The notes under the pieces are model-generated. The model saw nothing but the letters and a program-made list of their open reading frames with translations, did no database searches and was not told the origin of the DNA. DNA of 64,000 nucleotides from Renibacterium salmoninarum ATCC 33209 (GTDB taxonomy: Bacteria; Actinomycetota; Actinomycetes; Actinomycetales; Micrococcaceae): NCBI RefSeq assembly GCF_000018885.1, contig NC_010168.1, forward strand, positions 1,302,001 to 1,366,000, written 5' to 3'. The translations under genes were made by a program, and so were the position numbers. How positions within the stretch are numbered: position 1 is the stretch's first letter; each line of letters begins with the position of its first letter. Positions 27,011 through 37,111 of this stretch are shown here, one piece after another.

Positions 27011-27683
27011 GACCCCTCGATAGGGCATATTTGGTCACCCCGTCGAGCGAAAACGCAGAACAGCAGCAACTTCGTTTCATTGATGCTGCAATCGCGGCCG
27101 GTGTTCAACACATAGTCTTGCTCTCTCAGCTAGGCGCCGACGTCGATTCTCCCGTTCGCTTTCTTCGCTACCACGCAGTGGTCGAGCAGCGACTTGAACA
27201 GTTAGGTATTGGCTATACCTTTCTGCGCCCTAATCTGTTTTTCAAGGCTTGTTTGCATTCAAAGAAGGTATTGCTGCGACCGGTAATTTCGCAGCCCCGA
27301 TTGGGAATACTCGAGTGAGCGCTATTGATGTCCGAGATATTGGTGACGTCGCTGCTGCCGTTCTGACCCAATCAGGGCACCTTGGCAAGACCTACACGTT
27401 GACCGGGCCAGATTCGCTAACTCACCAAGACATTGCAACATCCTTGACGCGAGCAACTCGTTCCCAGATTACTTTTAGCGATGTTGAACCGGCTCAATTT
27501 GGCCAATATTTGCAAGGCATTCTGCCGAGTTGGCAGCTCGACGGATTACTTGAAGATTATGCGCACTACCGTCGCGGCGAGGCGGCTCGAACTACCAACA
27601 CCGTCACTGAGATAACCGGAAAGACTGGCCGTTCTTTTGACGAATTTGCGACCGAATTTTCCGCCGAGTTTGTCGGCTATTGA
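27011..27683 (+). pseudogene. NmrA-like NAD(P)-binding protein, truncated and frameshifted
   Basis: The frame joins the family at about LDRAYLVTPSSENAEQQQL; the Rossmann N-terminus with GxxGxxG is absent. It continues AAGVQHIVLLSQLGAD ... YTFLRPNLFF and then loses frame at 27242-27244, where one C appears deleted (TTCCAA expected, TTCAA present). The other frame gives GLFAFKEGIAATGN, VSAIDVRDIGDVAAAVL and YTLTGPDSLTHQDIA to 27683. These proteins resemble quinone or NADPH-dependent reductases of the SDR family. It is dead by both 5' loss and frameshift. Confidence 0.82.
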
Positions 27684-27692
27684 TTCGCCTAG

Positions 27693-28544
27693 TCATTGTC
27701 TGTAGGTGTAGAAACCCTCTCCGGTCGCTACGCCGAGCTTCCCTTGGCCGATGTATTTGGCTTTGATTTGGCGAGCGAATTTTTGCATTTTGGCATCTTT
27801 GCTCGAGGAAGTGATGTTGTAGAACGTAGTCAGACCCACAATGTCTTGAATTTGGAACGGGCCTCGCGGTGAGCCTGTTCCTAGGCGCCAGGTCTTGTCG
27901 ATCATGTCGGGACTGGCGATCTCATCGACATAGAGAGCAGATGAAGCGGCTAATAGCGGTACTAGCAATGAGTTGAGTAAGTAGCCGGCCTGTTCCTTTT
28001 TCAGCTCAATTGGCACCATGCCAATATCTTGAGCGAACTGCACTACCGTTGCGTAGACCTCTGGTGAGGTTTGCGCTGTGCCCATTATTTCAGCGGTGTT
28101 TTGCGCCCAAATATGATTGGCAAAATGTAAAGCAAGGAATTTCTCCGGACGTCCGGTGTGCGGTGCCATTGCGCTAGGTAGCAGCGTTGACGAATTGGTA
28201 GCGAAGATGGTTTTAGCTGGTGCGATTGCGCTGAGCTGCTGGAAGATTCCATTTTTGACTTCAATATTTTCCGGCGCTGCCTCAATAACTAGATCAGCGT
28301 TGTGGACAGCTTCGGCTAAATCTACCGAGTAACTTAGCCGCCCCAACGCACCATCAACTTTTGCATCGTCCGCTCCTGACACCTGATTGCGATAAGTGGT
28401 GGCCAGCGCCGCAAATCGGATTTTCGCCTGCTCAATTGCTTCTTCATCGACGTCGAAAGCAACCACGTCGAAGCCGCTAAAGGCTGTTTGGAAAGCAATT
28501 TGCGAGCCCAAGACTCCAGTTCCAATGACAGTTACATACTTCAT
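27693..28544 (-). CDS. 3-hydroxyacyl-CoA dehydrogenase-type protein
   Basis: 283 residues. The NAD-binding loop is VIGTGVLGSQIAFQTAFSG, the catalytic segment contains TNSSTLLPSAMA and FLALHFANHIW, and the C-terminal domain has the EQAGYLLNSLLVPLL dimer helix and GSPRGPFQIQDIVGL. Most 3-hydroxybutyryl-CoA dehydrogenases have HFFNP where this has HFANH, so the substrate may differ. It is intact and stands alone, converging on the NmrA remnant. Confidence 0.88.
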   Translation of the reverse strand: MKYVTVIGTGVLGSQIAFQTAFSGFDVVAFDVDEEAIEQAKIRFAALATTYRNQVSGADDAKVDGALGRLSYSVDLAEAVHNADLVIEAAPENIEVKNGIFQQLSAIAPAKTIFATNSSTLLPSAMAPHTGRPEKFLALHFANHIWAQNTAEIMGTAQTSPEVYATVVQFAQDIGMVPIELKKEQAGYLLNSLLVPLLAASSALYVDEIASPDMIDKTWRLGTGSPRGPFQIQDIVGLTTFYNITSSSKDAKMQKFARQIKAKYIGQGKLGVATGEGFYTYRQ

Positions 28545-28701
28545 AAGCCAGCTCCTCGGTCAGATGTAAAACCAATCAATGTTGTCCAGAATGCTACTAG
28601 TGCTCAATGAAGTAACCCGCTTAGGTACGCTGATTCTAGGCATCAACTGCCCTGACACAATCTACCCCTGATAGCTAGGGATTCGACAGCAGAGGAATGC
28701 A

Positions 28702-29601
28702 ATGTTTTCTGGCTTATGCGGTTTTCCGATCACACCGGTCCGGGCGCAGGAAATTGATCACCCAACGCTAGGGCTGCTGGTTAGCCGAATTGTTTCTTCA
28801 GGAGCTAGCTCGCTGGGCATTCTCGGTTCGACTGGTGGTTATGCCTATTTATCTCGCCAAGAACGCACTGAAATTATTCGAACGGCGGCCGAGTTTGCCG
28901 TTGGCACGCCAATCCTGGCTGGTATCGGTGCATTGACCACCGATGAGGTTTTACGGTTGGCCGACGACGCTCAAGGCGCTGGTCCCGCTGGCGTGCTACT
29001 AGCGCCCCTTGGCTACCATAAGCTCACGCCAGATGAAGTATTTGGTTTATACCAGGACGTCACCGGCGAGTTATCCGTACCTCTTTGCGTTTACGACAAT
29101 CCAGCCACCACGGGGTTTAGTTTCAGCGATGATTTGTATGCACGTATCGCAGAATTACCTCGGGTTGCTGCGATCAAGATTCCACCAGTACCTCTTGATC
29201 GCGATACTGCTAGGCACCGGATAAACCAGCTTCGGGAAGGGTTGCCCGAGCAGCTTGCCCTTGGTATTAGCGGTGACGCAAGCGCATCCGTGGCGCTCTC
29301 TGTCGGTTGCCAGAGCTGGTTTTCAGTAGTTGGTGGGCTGCTACCGAAGACTGCGATGAATATTCTTACCGCGGCTCAGAACGGTGACTTTCAAAGTAGC
29401 CGAGCCCTTTCAAAGCAGCTGGATCCGCTCTGGGACCTGTTCCGCCGTTACGGTAGTTTTCGAGTGATTTCTGCTGCCGCTGAGGTCATGGGCTTAGTTG
29501 GAGACTCTTTTATGCCCCGGCCCTTGCTGGGCCTAGATTCGGCAGCGCGCCAAGAAGTAGCTCAGGCGCTTTTGCCATTCAGCAGTTTTGACTCAGTATA
29601 A
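28702..29601 (+). CDS. DapA-family aldolase/lyase (dihydrodipicolinate synthase-like)
   Basis: 299 residues with the (beta/alpha)8 pattern of the family: FPITPVRAQEID, GSTGGYAYLSRQER (pyruvate-binding GTTGE equivalent, here GSTGG), the tyrosine in VYDNPATTGF and the Schiff-base lysine in VAAIKIPP. Because the GTTGE motif is altered and the gene is not near lysine genes, it may cleave another 2-oxo acid (for example an N-acetylneuraminate lyase or KDG-type aldolase). It is intact. Confidence 0.85.
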   Translation: MFSGLCGFPITPVRAQEIDHPTLGLLVSRIVSSGASSLGILGSTGGYAYLSRQERTEIIRTAAEFAVGTPILAGIGALTTDEVLRLADDAQGAGPAGVLLAPLGYHKLTPDEVFGLYQDVTGELSVPLCVYDNPATTGFSFSDDLYARIAELPRVAAIKIPPVPLDRDTARHRINQLREGLPEQLALGISGDASASVALSVGCQSWFSVVGGLLPKTAMNILTAAQNGDFQSSRALSKQLDPLWDLFRRYGSFRVISAAAEVMGLVGDSFMPRPLLGLDSAARQEVAQALLPFSSFDSV

Positions 29602-29645
29602 AAGAGCCTTTTCAATATGGATTCTTGCATGGCATGATCTGAGCT

Positions 29646-30029
29646 GTGCCTAAGGAACCGTATTTTCACTCAGTTGAAACGCTAGCGCTACTTTCCGAGG
29701 ACCGAGTTGAGACGGCAGCGAAGTTGCTAATTTCGGCCTTTACGCCGCTTTTAGACAAAGCTGCCCCGCACTGCTTTTTACCTGCGCTAACGAAGAATCT
29801 AGCGGAGATCTATCGAACACAAACGGGGATTCTCAACGGCGAACCTTCGCGACAGCCGGGTGGCGTTCTGTTCCAGGTGGCGCTTGAATCGGTGCTTATT
29901 TGGGAGCAAGCGCGGCTGGCTAGCAGAGGGGCCTTTTCTGAGTGGACTCCTATTGTCTTGCTACTTCCAGGTGAGCAAATTCTTCGCAGCGCTGAACCGC
30001 ACCGGAGGCTGTTGGAAATTCTTAACTAA
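29646..30029 (+). CDS. Hypothetical protein, 127 residues
   Basis: GTG start 44 bases after the DapA-like gene. Sequence is mostly helical (LALLSEDRVETAAKLLISAF, NLAEIYRTQTGIL, FQVALESVLIWEQARLAS) with a hydrophobic C-terminal strand IVLLLPGEQILRS. I do not recognise a family. It ends eight bases into the converging phosphotransferase pseudogene. It may be co-transcribed with the DapA-like gene. Confidence 0.6.
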   Translation: MPKEPYFHSVETLALLSEDRVETAAKLLISAFTPLLDKAAPHCFLPALTKNLAEIYRTQTGILNGEPSRQPGGVLFQVALESVLIWEQARLASRGAFSEWTPIVLLLPGEQILRSAEPHRRLLEILN

Positions 30030-30915
30030 GTTCCCGATGATCGGCTAAGACCTCATCGATGATTAGGAATGACCGAGCAACTTCGCGGTTATCCGTGCCT
30101 GGCATCTCTGCGGCCACAATTGCCGCTTTCCATCAAGTCCACCCTCTACCCCGAGCCCAGGTCTGTGCGTCAACTTTATAACCAGGCCGGAAGGCAGCAC
30201 GGGCGTCCCCTTCAAAATCAGTCCAAGCAATAGCAAGATCACATGCTGGGTCGCCAATGCCGGAGGTGCCAAAGTCGATAACTGCACTGAGCTCGCCATC
30301 TTTGACGTGTAGGTTTCCCAGCGAAACATCGCCGTGAAACCAGACTGGAGCGCCCCGCCAGCTCGAGGCGAGAGCCATTTCCCACACCGACGTCGCTAAG
30401 GGGACGTCTATTATGCCGGCCAATTTGGACAGCGATTCTCGAGTTCGCTTGTCGTAGACCGAAAGACTTCCGCCACGGTAGAAGTTGTGTTGGCCCGGTA
30501 ACGGTCCGCCGGTGGCGTCCGCATTTCCTAGCCCAGTAAGAAACTCCGCTAGCGACGTCGCGAACTCCGGAAGGTTGTTGATTCTGCCTTCTCTTGCGCT
30601 GTCGCCAGGTAGCCAAGTGTAAACTGCCCAATTCCAAGGAAAGGATTCGGTTGGCCGGCCCAGCGCAAGCTGGCTTGGGATGGGCAGCGGCAACGTTGGC
30701 GCAAGTTTTGCCAACCAAGTTTCTTCCTTCAGCACCTGCTCCGCTTACTCTACAGCGCTTGGTAACCGCACCAACATGGAATCGCCAAGGTGAAATGTTC
30801 GATGATCCCAGCCGCTGAACTCAACTGGCGCTATTTGCTGTCCGGACCAGTTCGGAAATTGTGCGTCGACTAATTTCCGGACCAGATCAGCGTCAACGGG
30901 AACAGGCGTCTTCAT
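30022..30915 (-). pseudogene. Aminoglycoside phosphotransferase-like protein, two stops
   Basis: Co-linear with APH-type kinases: GWDHRTFHLGDSMLVRLPS at the front, the Brenner motif WFHGDVSLGNLHVKDGELSA with the catalytic aspartate, VIDFGTSGIGDPACDLAIAW with the metal aspartate, and WKAAIVAAE at the end. Two in-frame stops break it: TAA at 30745-30747 (in AVE-stop-AEQVLKEE, where Tyr fits) and TGA at 30133-30135 (before WKAAIV). Everything else stays in one frame. The ATG at 30915 is in frame with the upstream VOC gene, which has no stop of its own before it. Confidence 0.87.
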
Positions 30916-31356
30916 AGTTGAGGATCGCTCCTGGCCGAATCGCTCCCTCGAGGCTAGGGGAATGAGTGGCTTTTCAGCGCGCACTTTGAGTTGCTGTACC
31001 GCCCAGGTGTTGCCGTCTGGGTCCGCGAAGCCGAAGAAGGTGCCGCCGTCGTCGGGGCTAAAGACTGTGAGCTCACTTGCCTCGACGCCGCGCGAGAGCA
31101 GTTCATCGCGTGCAGCCTGGGCGTCAGCCACCACCAGCTGCAATCCGCGCATCGAACCGGGTGCCATTTCACTTTGAGCAGGTAGATCACCAATGACTAT
31201 CGAACACCCTGATCCGGGCGGCGTCAGTTGAACCACGTGCATATGCTCGTTTTTGGTGTCGTGATCGAGGACAAAACCGACTTGGTCACGATAAAAGGCC
31301 ACCGCGCGGCCAATATCGCTGACGGGAAGAACAACTACTTCTAACGTCCAATCCAT
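30745..31356 (-). CDS. VOC-family protein reading into the phosphotransferase frame
   Basis: Residues 1 to about 130 form a VOC domain: VVVLPVSDIGRAVAFYRDQV (front) and GTFFGFADPDGNTWAVQQL (end). The frame then runs on through AEKPLIPLASRERFGQERSS into the first 56 residues of the downstream phosphotransferase (from its ATG at 30915) and stops at the nonsense TAA 30745. The VOC domain is complete, so it may still fold. I cannot tell whether the fusion is original or arose from a lost stop codon. Confidence 0.75.
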   Translation of the reverse strand: MDWTLEVVVLPVSDIGRAVAFYRDQVGFVLDHDTKNEHMHVVQLTPPGSGCSIVIGDLPAQSEMAPGSMRGLQLVVADAQAARDELLSRGVEASELTVFSPDDGGTFFGFADPDGNTWAVQQLKVRAEKPLIPLASRERFGQERSSTMKTPVPVDADLVRKLVDAQFPNWSGQQIAPVEFSGWDHRTFHLGDSMLVRLPSAVE

Positions 31357-31380
31357 GAGGAGCTCCTTTGCTGGATCCGA

Positions 31381-32121
31381 TTAACTCTTGTATGCCAGAA
31401 CAATCATTTCTTTACTTGAATCCGCGAGGTAAGGGCTTTCATCCCAGTCCCCTACCCAATCCACTCGGGCGAAGCCAGCTTCCTCTAGTAGCTAAGCCAG
31501 CCGTGCTGCTGAGATAAAGCGAAAAGTCGCACGTTCAACAATCTCGGCGCCATCAGAATCAAATTTAGTGCGGCAGCCAAAGTCAACCAGTTCATTATCG
31601 ACAGAAAAGACGCTGTAGCACTCTTCAATCCGACCGGCGGAAGTTTCTGACACCGAGGGGCTATCTTCGGCGCTGTTCCAGCCCAGCCAAGCTTTAGCTG
31701 ACGGATTTCGTGACTCAAACATAAATTTTCCCTGAGCCGTCAATCGACTGCTTATCGCGCAAAGCGTCTCTAAAATCGCGGCATCTGAGATCAAACACTG
31801 GAATGCGTGTCCCATCATGACAGCGCTATCAAACGGACCATCGGGAAGCACTTTGGCGATACCAGAGAGCCAGCTGACAGCATCGGCCCCCGGACGGTTC
31901 CTCGCAAAATCCAACATGGCGTTTGATGGATCCAGCCCGATAACTCGATGCCCCGCTTCGGCTAGTCGAACGGCAAAGGCGCCAGTGCCGCAACCAATAT
32001 CGGCAACGTATTGCGGTGATTTTGGTAGCTGAGAAAAATAAAAGTCATGATCCCACCGCCCACCATTGAGATCGTCGTAGATCGCCACCAGCCGGGGTTC
32101 GTCCTCTGTGTAGTCAGCCAA
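31381..32121 (-). pseudogene. SAM-dependent methyltransferase with internal TAG
   Basis: A class I methyltransferase: YVADIGCGTGAFAVRLAEAG (SAM motif I), GLDPSNAMLDFAR, AVMMGHAFQCL, and FMFESRNPSAKAW. TAG at 31492-31494 follows ISAARLA; the same frame goes on with LLEEAGFARVDWVGDW and ends VLAYKS at 31381. The last 36 residues are the typical C-terminal strand-helix of the fold, so the truncated form is probably unstable. It is upstream of, and probably co-transcribed with, the VOC gene. Confidence 0.85.
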
Positions 32122-32257
32122 GCAGCCACTCCAAGGTCAGGATGTACATTCCATCATCGGCGCTTCGATCTCTGCCAATCATAGTAGCGCTGTGCGCAAA
32201 ATTGAAGCTTCCAGCCCTATCGTCCAAATTGCGGTCTCGGCAGCACTGGCAGGGAAA

Positions 32258-32533
32258 CTAGAGAATACCGCCGGCAGAGCCCTCTTCGGCCGATTCCGGT
32301 TGTTCCGCGCTCTTCTCTGAGAGCTCCGAGCGCACCTTGCTAAACAGCACCGCCCAGACCGCAAGACCCGCTAAAGCAGGCACTGTCCAGAAAAGCCACA
32401 TGTTCAAAAGGAACCCTAATGCAGTGCTAAGTACCATTACCGGAATCATGACAAGCACTCCGGTCACAAGCGAAGCGTCCACCGCGATAGCGCGTTCGGG
32501 CGTCATTGTCTCTCCGAAATTTTCGCTGCTCAT
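32258..32533 (-). CDS. Small two-helix membrane protein
   Basis: About 91 residues from ATG 32533 (GAAGG ribosome site just before it). Two hydrophobic segments (GVLVMIPVMVLSTALGFLL; LFWTVPALAGLAVWAVLF) and a Glu/Ser-rich C-terminal tail. No family recognised. It is divergent from the pyruvate oxidase pseudogene. Confidence 0.65.
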   Translation of the reverse strand: MSSENFGETMTPERAIAVDASLVTGVLVMIPVMVLSTALGFLLNMWLFWTVPALAGLAVWAVLFSKVRSELSEKSAEQPESAEEGSAGGIL

Positions 32534-32688
32534 ACCTTCGACGGTAGCAAGCGTGAAGAACAAATCTTGGTTGATTCACCTGCCTCCTAGGAAAGCGCAA
32601 CCGGTTCGTTACTCAATTCCTCATTTCATGCAAATAGGTGTGTTCTAGATCGCATTGATCGGGAGTGATCGAAGCATAGACTCCTGAT

Positions 32689-34402
32689 ATGGGCAATGTT
32701 GCAGATAATATCGTGGCCACTCTTGAAGCTAGCGGAGTCCAGCGAGTTTACGGTCTTCCCGGTGACTCGCTCAATGGATTTACTGATGCGCTCCGAGAAT
32801 CAAAGGTGATCGACTGGGTGCACGTGCGGCATGAAGAAGCGGCGGCATTCGCGGCGGCCGCGGAAGCCACGTTTAACGGGTAATCTGGCCGTCTGCGCTG
32901 GTAGTTGCGGACCGGGAAACTTGCACTTGATCAATGGGCTTTTCGATGCGCAGCGTTCGCGGGTTCCGGTCTTAGCTATCGCGGCACATATTCCAAGCTC
33001 CGAAATTGGCAGTAACTATTTTCAAGAAACTCATCCCCAAGAGCTTTTTCGAGAATGCAGTGTTTACGTTGAACATGTCTCAACTCCCGAGCAAATGCCT
33101 CGTGTACTCAATATTGCGATCCGTACCGCGCTGGAAAAACGCGGGGTGGCGGTCATCGTCATTTCTGGGGATGTGGCACTTGCCCAAGCTGCCTCAGAAG
33201 CAGTGAGCAACATCCAGGCAACAGTCTCTGAGACCGTTCCGGCGCCGGCTGAACTCGATCGGGCGGCGACCTTGCTCAAGAGGGCAGAAAAGATCACTAT
33301 TCTGGCTGGCGCTGGCGCCCAGGGTGCGCACGCCGAGCTGGTCGCTTTAGCTGAGGCGCTTCAGGCTCCGATTGTGCACGCGTTGCGGGGTAAAGAGTTC
33401 ATCGAGTACCAAAATCCTTTCGACGTGGGGATGACCGGTTTGCTTGGATTTGCCTCCGGATACTGTGCCATGGAAGCTTGCGACACGCTCTTAGTGCTCG
33501 GGTCAGACTTTCCCTACCCGGATAAGGCAACAAAAATTCAGCTGGATATTCGCGGCGAAAACCTGGGCCGTAGAACGGCAATCGACTTGGGCCTGGTTGG
33601 CGGAGTCAAGGAAAGTATCCGGGAACTTCTCCCCCGACTTAGTGCCCGAAAGCCGGGTAAACATCTCCAAGCCTCGCTGGAGCATTATGCAAAGACTCGC
33701 AAAAAACTCGACGATCTGGCCATGCCGCGCAAAGACGGCCAGCCGATTCATCCGCAGTATCTAGCCAGACTGATCGATCAGCTTGCCGACGACGACGCCG
33801 TCCTGATTCCGGACGTCGGCTCACCGGTTGTTTGGGCTGCTCAGTATTTGACCATGAACGGTAAGAGACGAATGATTGGGTCCTTCAGTCATGGCTCGAT
33901 GGCGAATGCGTTATCGCATGGTATCGGCGCTCAAGCCTCGCACCCGAAGCGTCAGGTAGTTGCGTTAGCTGGCGATGGTGGGTTGGCGATGCTCTTGGGT
34001 GAATTGATTACGCTCACTCAAAATAAGCTGCCCGTTAAAGTTGTGGTCTTCAATAACTCCTCGCTCAACTTCGTCGAGCTCGAGATGAAGGCCGCTGGCT
34101 TTGTTACTTTTGGCACGGATTTGGTCAATCCAGACTTCGCCGCGGTAGCTGAAGCTATGGGGATCAAAGGATTTAGCGTACAGAACTCTTCTCAGCTGGA
34201 ATCCGCTTTAAGCGAGGCATTTGCTCATCCAGGACCGGCATTAGTTGATGTGCGCACCGAACGGCAGGAGCTATCTGTTCCACCCTCGATCACGGTAGAA
34301 CAAGCCAAAGTTTTTGCACTATATGCCCTGCGTACGGTGATGTCAGGTAGAGGCGATGAGCTGATTGACCTGGTCAAGAGCGATGCACGGCAAATTCTCT
34401 AG
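32689..34402 (+). pseudogene. poxB: Pyruvate oxidase/dehydrogenase (thiamin diphosphate), frameshifted
   Basis: The N-terminus has the ThDP glutamate in VHVRHEEAAAFAAAAEA. At 32872-32874 one extra T gives a stop at 32881-32883. The next frame continues LTGNLAVCAGSCGPGNLHLI (given as residues after the shift), the FAD/central domain, and the ThDP-Mg motif VALAGDGGLAMLLGELITL ... VVFNNSSLNFVE. The C-terminal membrane-binding tail of PoxB seems present (VFALYALRTVMSGRGDELID). Removing one T restores about 570 codons. It decarboxylates pyruvate to acetate when intact. Confidence 0.87.
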
Positions 34403-35048
34403 TGAAGAAGTACATCCTGTTCGATCATGACGGCGTGCTGGTGGACACCGAATTTTGGTACTTCTAAGGCTGCCGAAATGGCGTTGCGCGAGATTGGCCT
34501 AAATCTGGACCAAGAAAAGTATCTTTATGGACATGAGCCTAGGCCTCGGCAGCTGGGTTCAAGCCAAGGCTGCCGGTGTTGATGTGGAAACCATCGACAA
34601 GCTACGGATAGCTCGTGACACCAATTACCAACAATATCTTCGCACCGAGCAGATCGAGATTCACGGGGTACTTGATGCCCTCCCTGAGTTATCTCGACAC
34701 GTCAGGATAGCGATTGTCACTACATCGAAGCGCGCCGATTTCGAACTCATTCATGAACGACGGCGGATCAGGGACTTCATGGAGTTTGTCCTGGTACGCG
34801 AAGACTACAAACTGGCCAAACCCCAACCAGATCCGTACCTTGCCGGACTAAGCCGCTTTGGCGCATCTCGCGATGAGACCTTGGTGGTGGAAGACTCTGC
34901 TCGTGGATTGCGCTCGGCCATCGCTGCTGGACTAGATTGCGTGATTGTGCATAACGAATTCACCAGCTCTCATGACTTTTCCGAGGCAAATGCTCGAATC
35001 CAATTACTTTCGGAGTTGAATGATCTGGTACTAAATTGGCATCCATGA
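34402..35048 (+). pseudogene. HAD-superfamily hydrolase, two frameshifts
   Basis: Starts at GTG overlapping the poxB stop: KKYILFDHDGVLVDTEFWYF then TAA at 34465-34467. Skipping one T gives KAAEMALREIGLNLDQEKY; skipping another T at 34524-34526 gives MDMSLGLGSWVQAKAAG and the rest of a beta-phosphoglucomutase-like protein (IVTTSKRADF, KPQPDPYLAGLSRFG, VVEDSARGLRSAIAAG). Two independent T insertions make it a clear pseudogene, though a fragment from ATG 34527 could be made without motif I. Confidence 0.85.
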
Positions 35049-35602
35049 GTTTCATCGGAAAGATGTTTCGACCATTGCGAGCCGGTCAAAAGTACAGTTT
35101 CTGGCAGCGGTCCGCTTTTAACGCTCCGGAGACTCTGGTGCTATCAAGCTCCGAGTTCGACGCAAACGCAGCCCACTTACTGAAGCACGCAGGCAAGGGA
35201 CTGGGAGAAAATATTTCGCCACAGTTGAGCATCGAAAATATCCTTCCTTCAAGCATCGGCGTTCTGCTATTGCTCGAGGATTCTGATGTTCCGCTACCCA
35301 GGCCAATCGTTCACACCGTGGCTATTTTCAATGCCGAACTGATCGTGAACGGCACCGTAACGCTGGCCGCGGGTGCACTCACAGAGAACACCCTCATGCC
35401 GGCAAGTTTTGGCAGACGAGGTTACGAGGGGCCACACCCGATTGCTGGGCATGGCCCGCACCACTACGAATTCAGTGCGTATGCGTTTTCGGCTGATGAT
35501 GCGGCCGCGTTCCGCATCAAATCGCTTAAAGCGCTGAAGTCGCTGCCCAGTGGAAAAATCCTCGCGCGAGGCAGGCTCGTGGGATCTTTCGAACAAAAAT
35601 AA
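35045..35602 (+). CDS. PEBP/YbhB-YbcL family protein
   Basis: About 185 residues from the ATG at 35045, which overlaps the HAD stop. Conserved PEBP features: LGENISPQLSIENI, LLLLEDSDVPLPRPIVHTV (DxDAP equivalent), GRRGYEGPHPIAGHGPHHYEF (GxxGYxGPxPPxGHGxHrY). These cytoplasmic proteins bind phosphate-type ligands or inhibit proteases. It is intact although the gene before it is not. Confidence 0.87.
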   Translation: MSFIGKMFRPLRAGQKYSFWQRSAFNAPETLVLSSSEFDANAAHLLKHAGKGLGENISPQLSIENILPSSIGVLLLLEDSDVPLPRPIVHTVAIFNAELIVNGTVTLAAGALTENTLMPASFGRRGYEGPHPIAGHGPHHYEFSAYAFSADDAAAFRIKSLKALKSLPSGKILARGRLVGSFEQK

Positions 35603-35633
35603 TGAGCTGATCTCTGCTTTGCCCAGGCAGCAA

Positions 35634-36639
35634 CTATTTTGTTGTAAAGGCTGAATCAAAGGCGGTTTCGCTGGGCGTAATTCTGGCGAGCTGTTTGACC
35701 AAAGCCAATGCTTCTGGAGCGCCAATTAGGCGGTCCATACCGGCGTCTTCCCACTCAATGCTGGTAGGTCCGGTGTAACCAATTGAATTCAGCATCCTGA
35801 AGACTTTGTCCCAAGGTACATCGCCGTGTCCGGCCGAAACGAAATCCGAGCCCCGGCGCGGGTCGCCCCAGGGAAGTAGCGATCCCATTCGACCGTTACG
35901 ACCATTCAGTTGTTTGGTGGATTCCTTGACGTGTACGTGATAAATCCGGTCCTGAAAATCATAGAGTAAAGGCCATCGGATCTAGGTATTGCCAGATGAA
36001 GTGTCACGGATCAACATTCAGTCCAAAGCCCGGTCGATTGCCAATAGCATCGAGTGTTGCTCGGGTGGTCCAGTAATCAAAGGCAATTTCCGAAGGGTGA
36101 ACCTCTAGCGCAAAGCGAACACCAACCTCATCAAAGACCTCAATGATCGGATTCCACCGGTCGGCGAAGTCTTGGTACCCGCGTTCGATCATAGAGTCAG
36201 GCACTGGAGGGAACATCGCCACAGTTTTCCAAATGGCTGAGCCGGTAAATCCGGTCACCGTCTTTACGCCCAGCCGCGCAGCGGCACGAGCGGTCATCTT
36301 TAGCTCCTCTGCTGCACGTTGCCGTACACCCTCCGCCTCGCCGTCGCCCCAAACCCGAGCAGAGACAATACCTTGATGACGCTCATCAATCGGGTCGTCG
36401 CAAACAGCTTGCCCGTTCAGGTGGTTTGAGATTGCAAAGACCTGCAGGTTATTTTTCGCCAGAATATCCAGTCGACTTTGCAAATATGCATCGTCTTCAA
36501 CCGCCCGCCACACATCCAGGTGATCGCCCCAGGAAGCAATCTCTAACCCGTCGAATCCCCATTCTCCGGAGCGGCGGGCAACCTCTTCAAATGGCAAGTC
36601 CGCCCACTGGCCTGTAAATAGTGTGGTTGGACGCGCCAC
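35634..36639 (-). pseudogene. Sugar phosphate isomerase/epimerase (TIM barrel), broken
   Basis: GTG 36639 behind GGGAG starts [20 protein letters not shown]; the barrel continues with [29 protein letters not shown] and [17 protein letters not shown] at 36004-36006 interrupts GLNVDP-stop-HFIWQ (Ser expected, one base change). About 40 bases on, an extra base near 35967 shifts frame; the other frame then reads YDFQDRIYHVHVKESTKQ, GRMGSLLPWGDPRRGSDF and GYTGPTSIEWEDAGMD to 35634. It has one nonsense codon plus one frameshift. Family members handle inositol or other sugar derivatives. Confidence 0.83.
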
Positions 36640-36761
36640 AGTATCTCCCGCACTTTCGATAGAATTCGTCTTACTTATGACGCTATACAAGCAGAAGTGC
36701 ATAGTCAATGAATTCGCTTGCAGCAGCTGCTTTCAATGCCTTTATTGCCTAAGGTATTTTC

Positions 36762-37100
36762 ATGACAACGATCGATACTTACCTGCAAGACCTACCCGCC
36801 GATCAACAAGCAGTAGCCGCTTCGCTTGCTGGCCTGCTTAGCAGTAATCTTCCCGACGCCACGGGGCAACTTTGGCACGGTCATCCCGTTTGGCTGCGCG
36901 GTAAGGAGCCAATTGCTGGCTTTCAAGCATTTCCGAAATACGTCACACTGATGTTTTGGTAAGGGCAGCAGTTCCAGGATGGTTCTGGCAGGCTAGCGGC
37001 ATCCGGCTCGGCACAGATGGCAAGTCTAAAGATCGCATCAGACGATCAAATTGATGATGATTTGTTCGTCGGCTGGATCAGCCAGGCTGCCAAGCTATAA
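36762..37100 (+). pseudogene. DUF1801 family protein with in-frame stop
   Basis: ATG 36762 gives TTIDTYLQDLPADQQAVAAS, LWHGHPVWLRGKEPIAGFQA and YVTLMFW, then TAA at 36960-36962. The frame continues GQQFQDGSGRLAASGSA and ends at 37098-37100 with WISQAAKL. The two halves together make a normal DUF1801 protein of about 112 residues. Function unknown. Confidence 0.8.
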
Positions 37101-37111
37101 CAACGTGCGCT

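Noticed and set aside
9885..37100. Reassignment of TGA (to Trp or Cys) as an explanation of in-frame TGA codons
   Set aside because: Many intact genes here end in TGA (nadB, phnC, recO), and TAA and TAG also occur in frame, so plain nonsense mutation is simpler.
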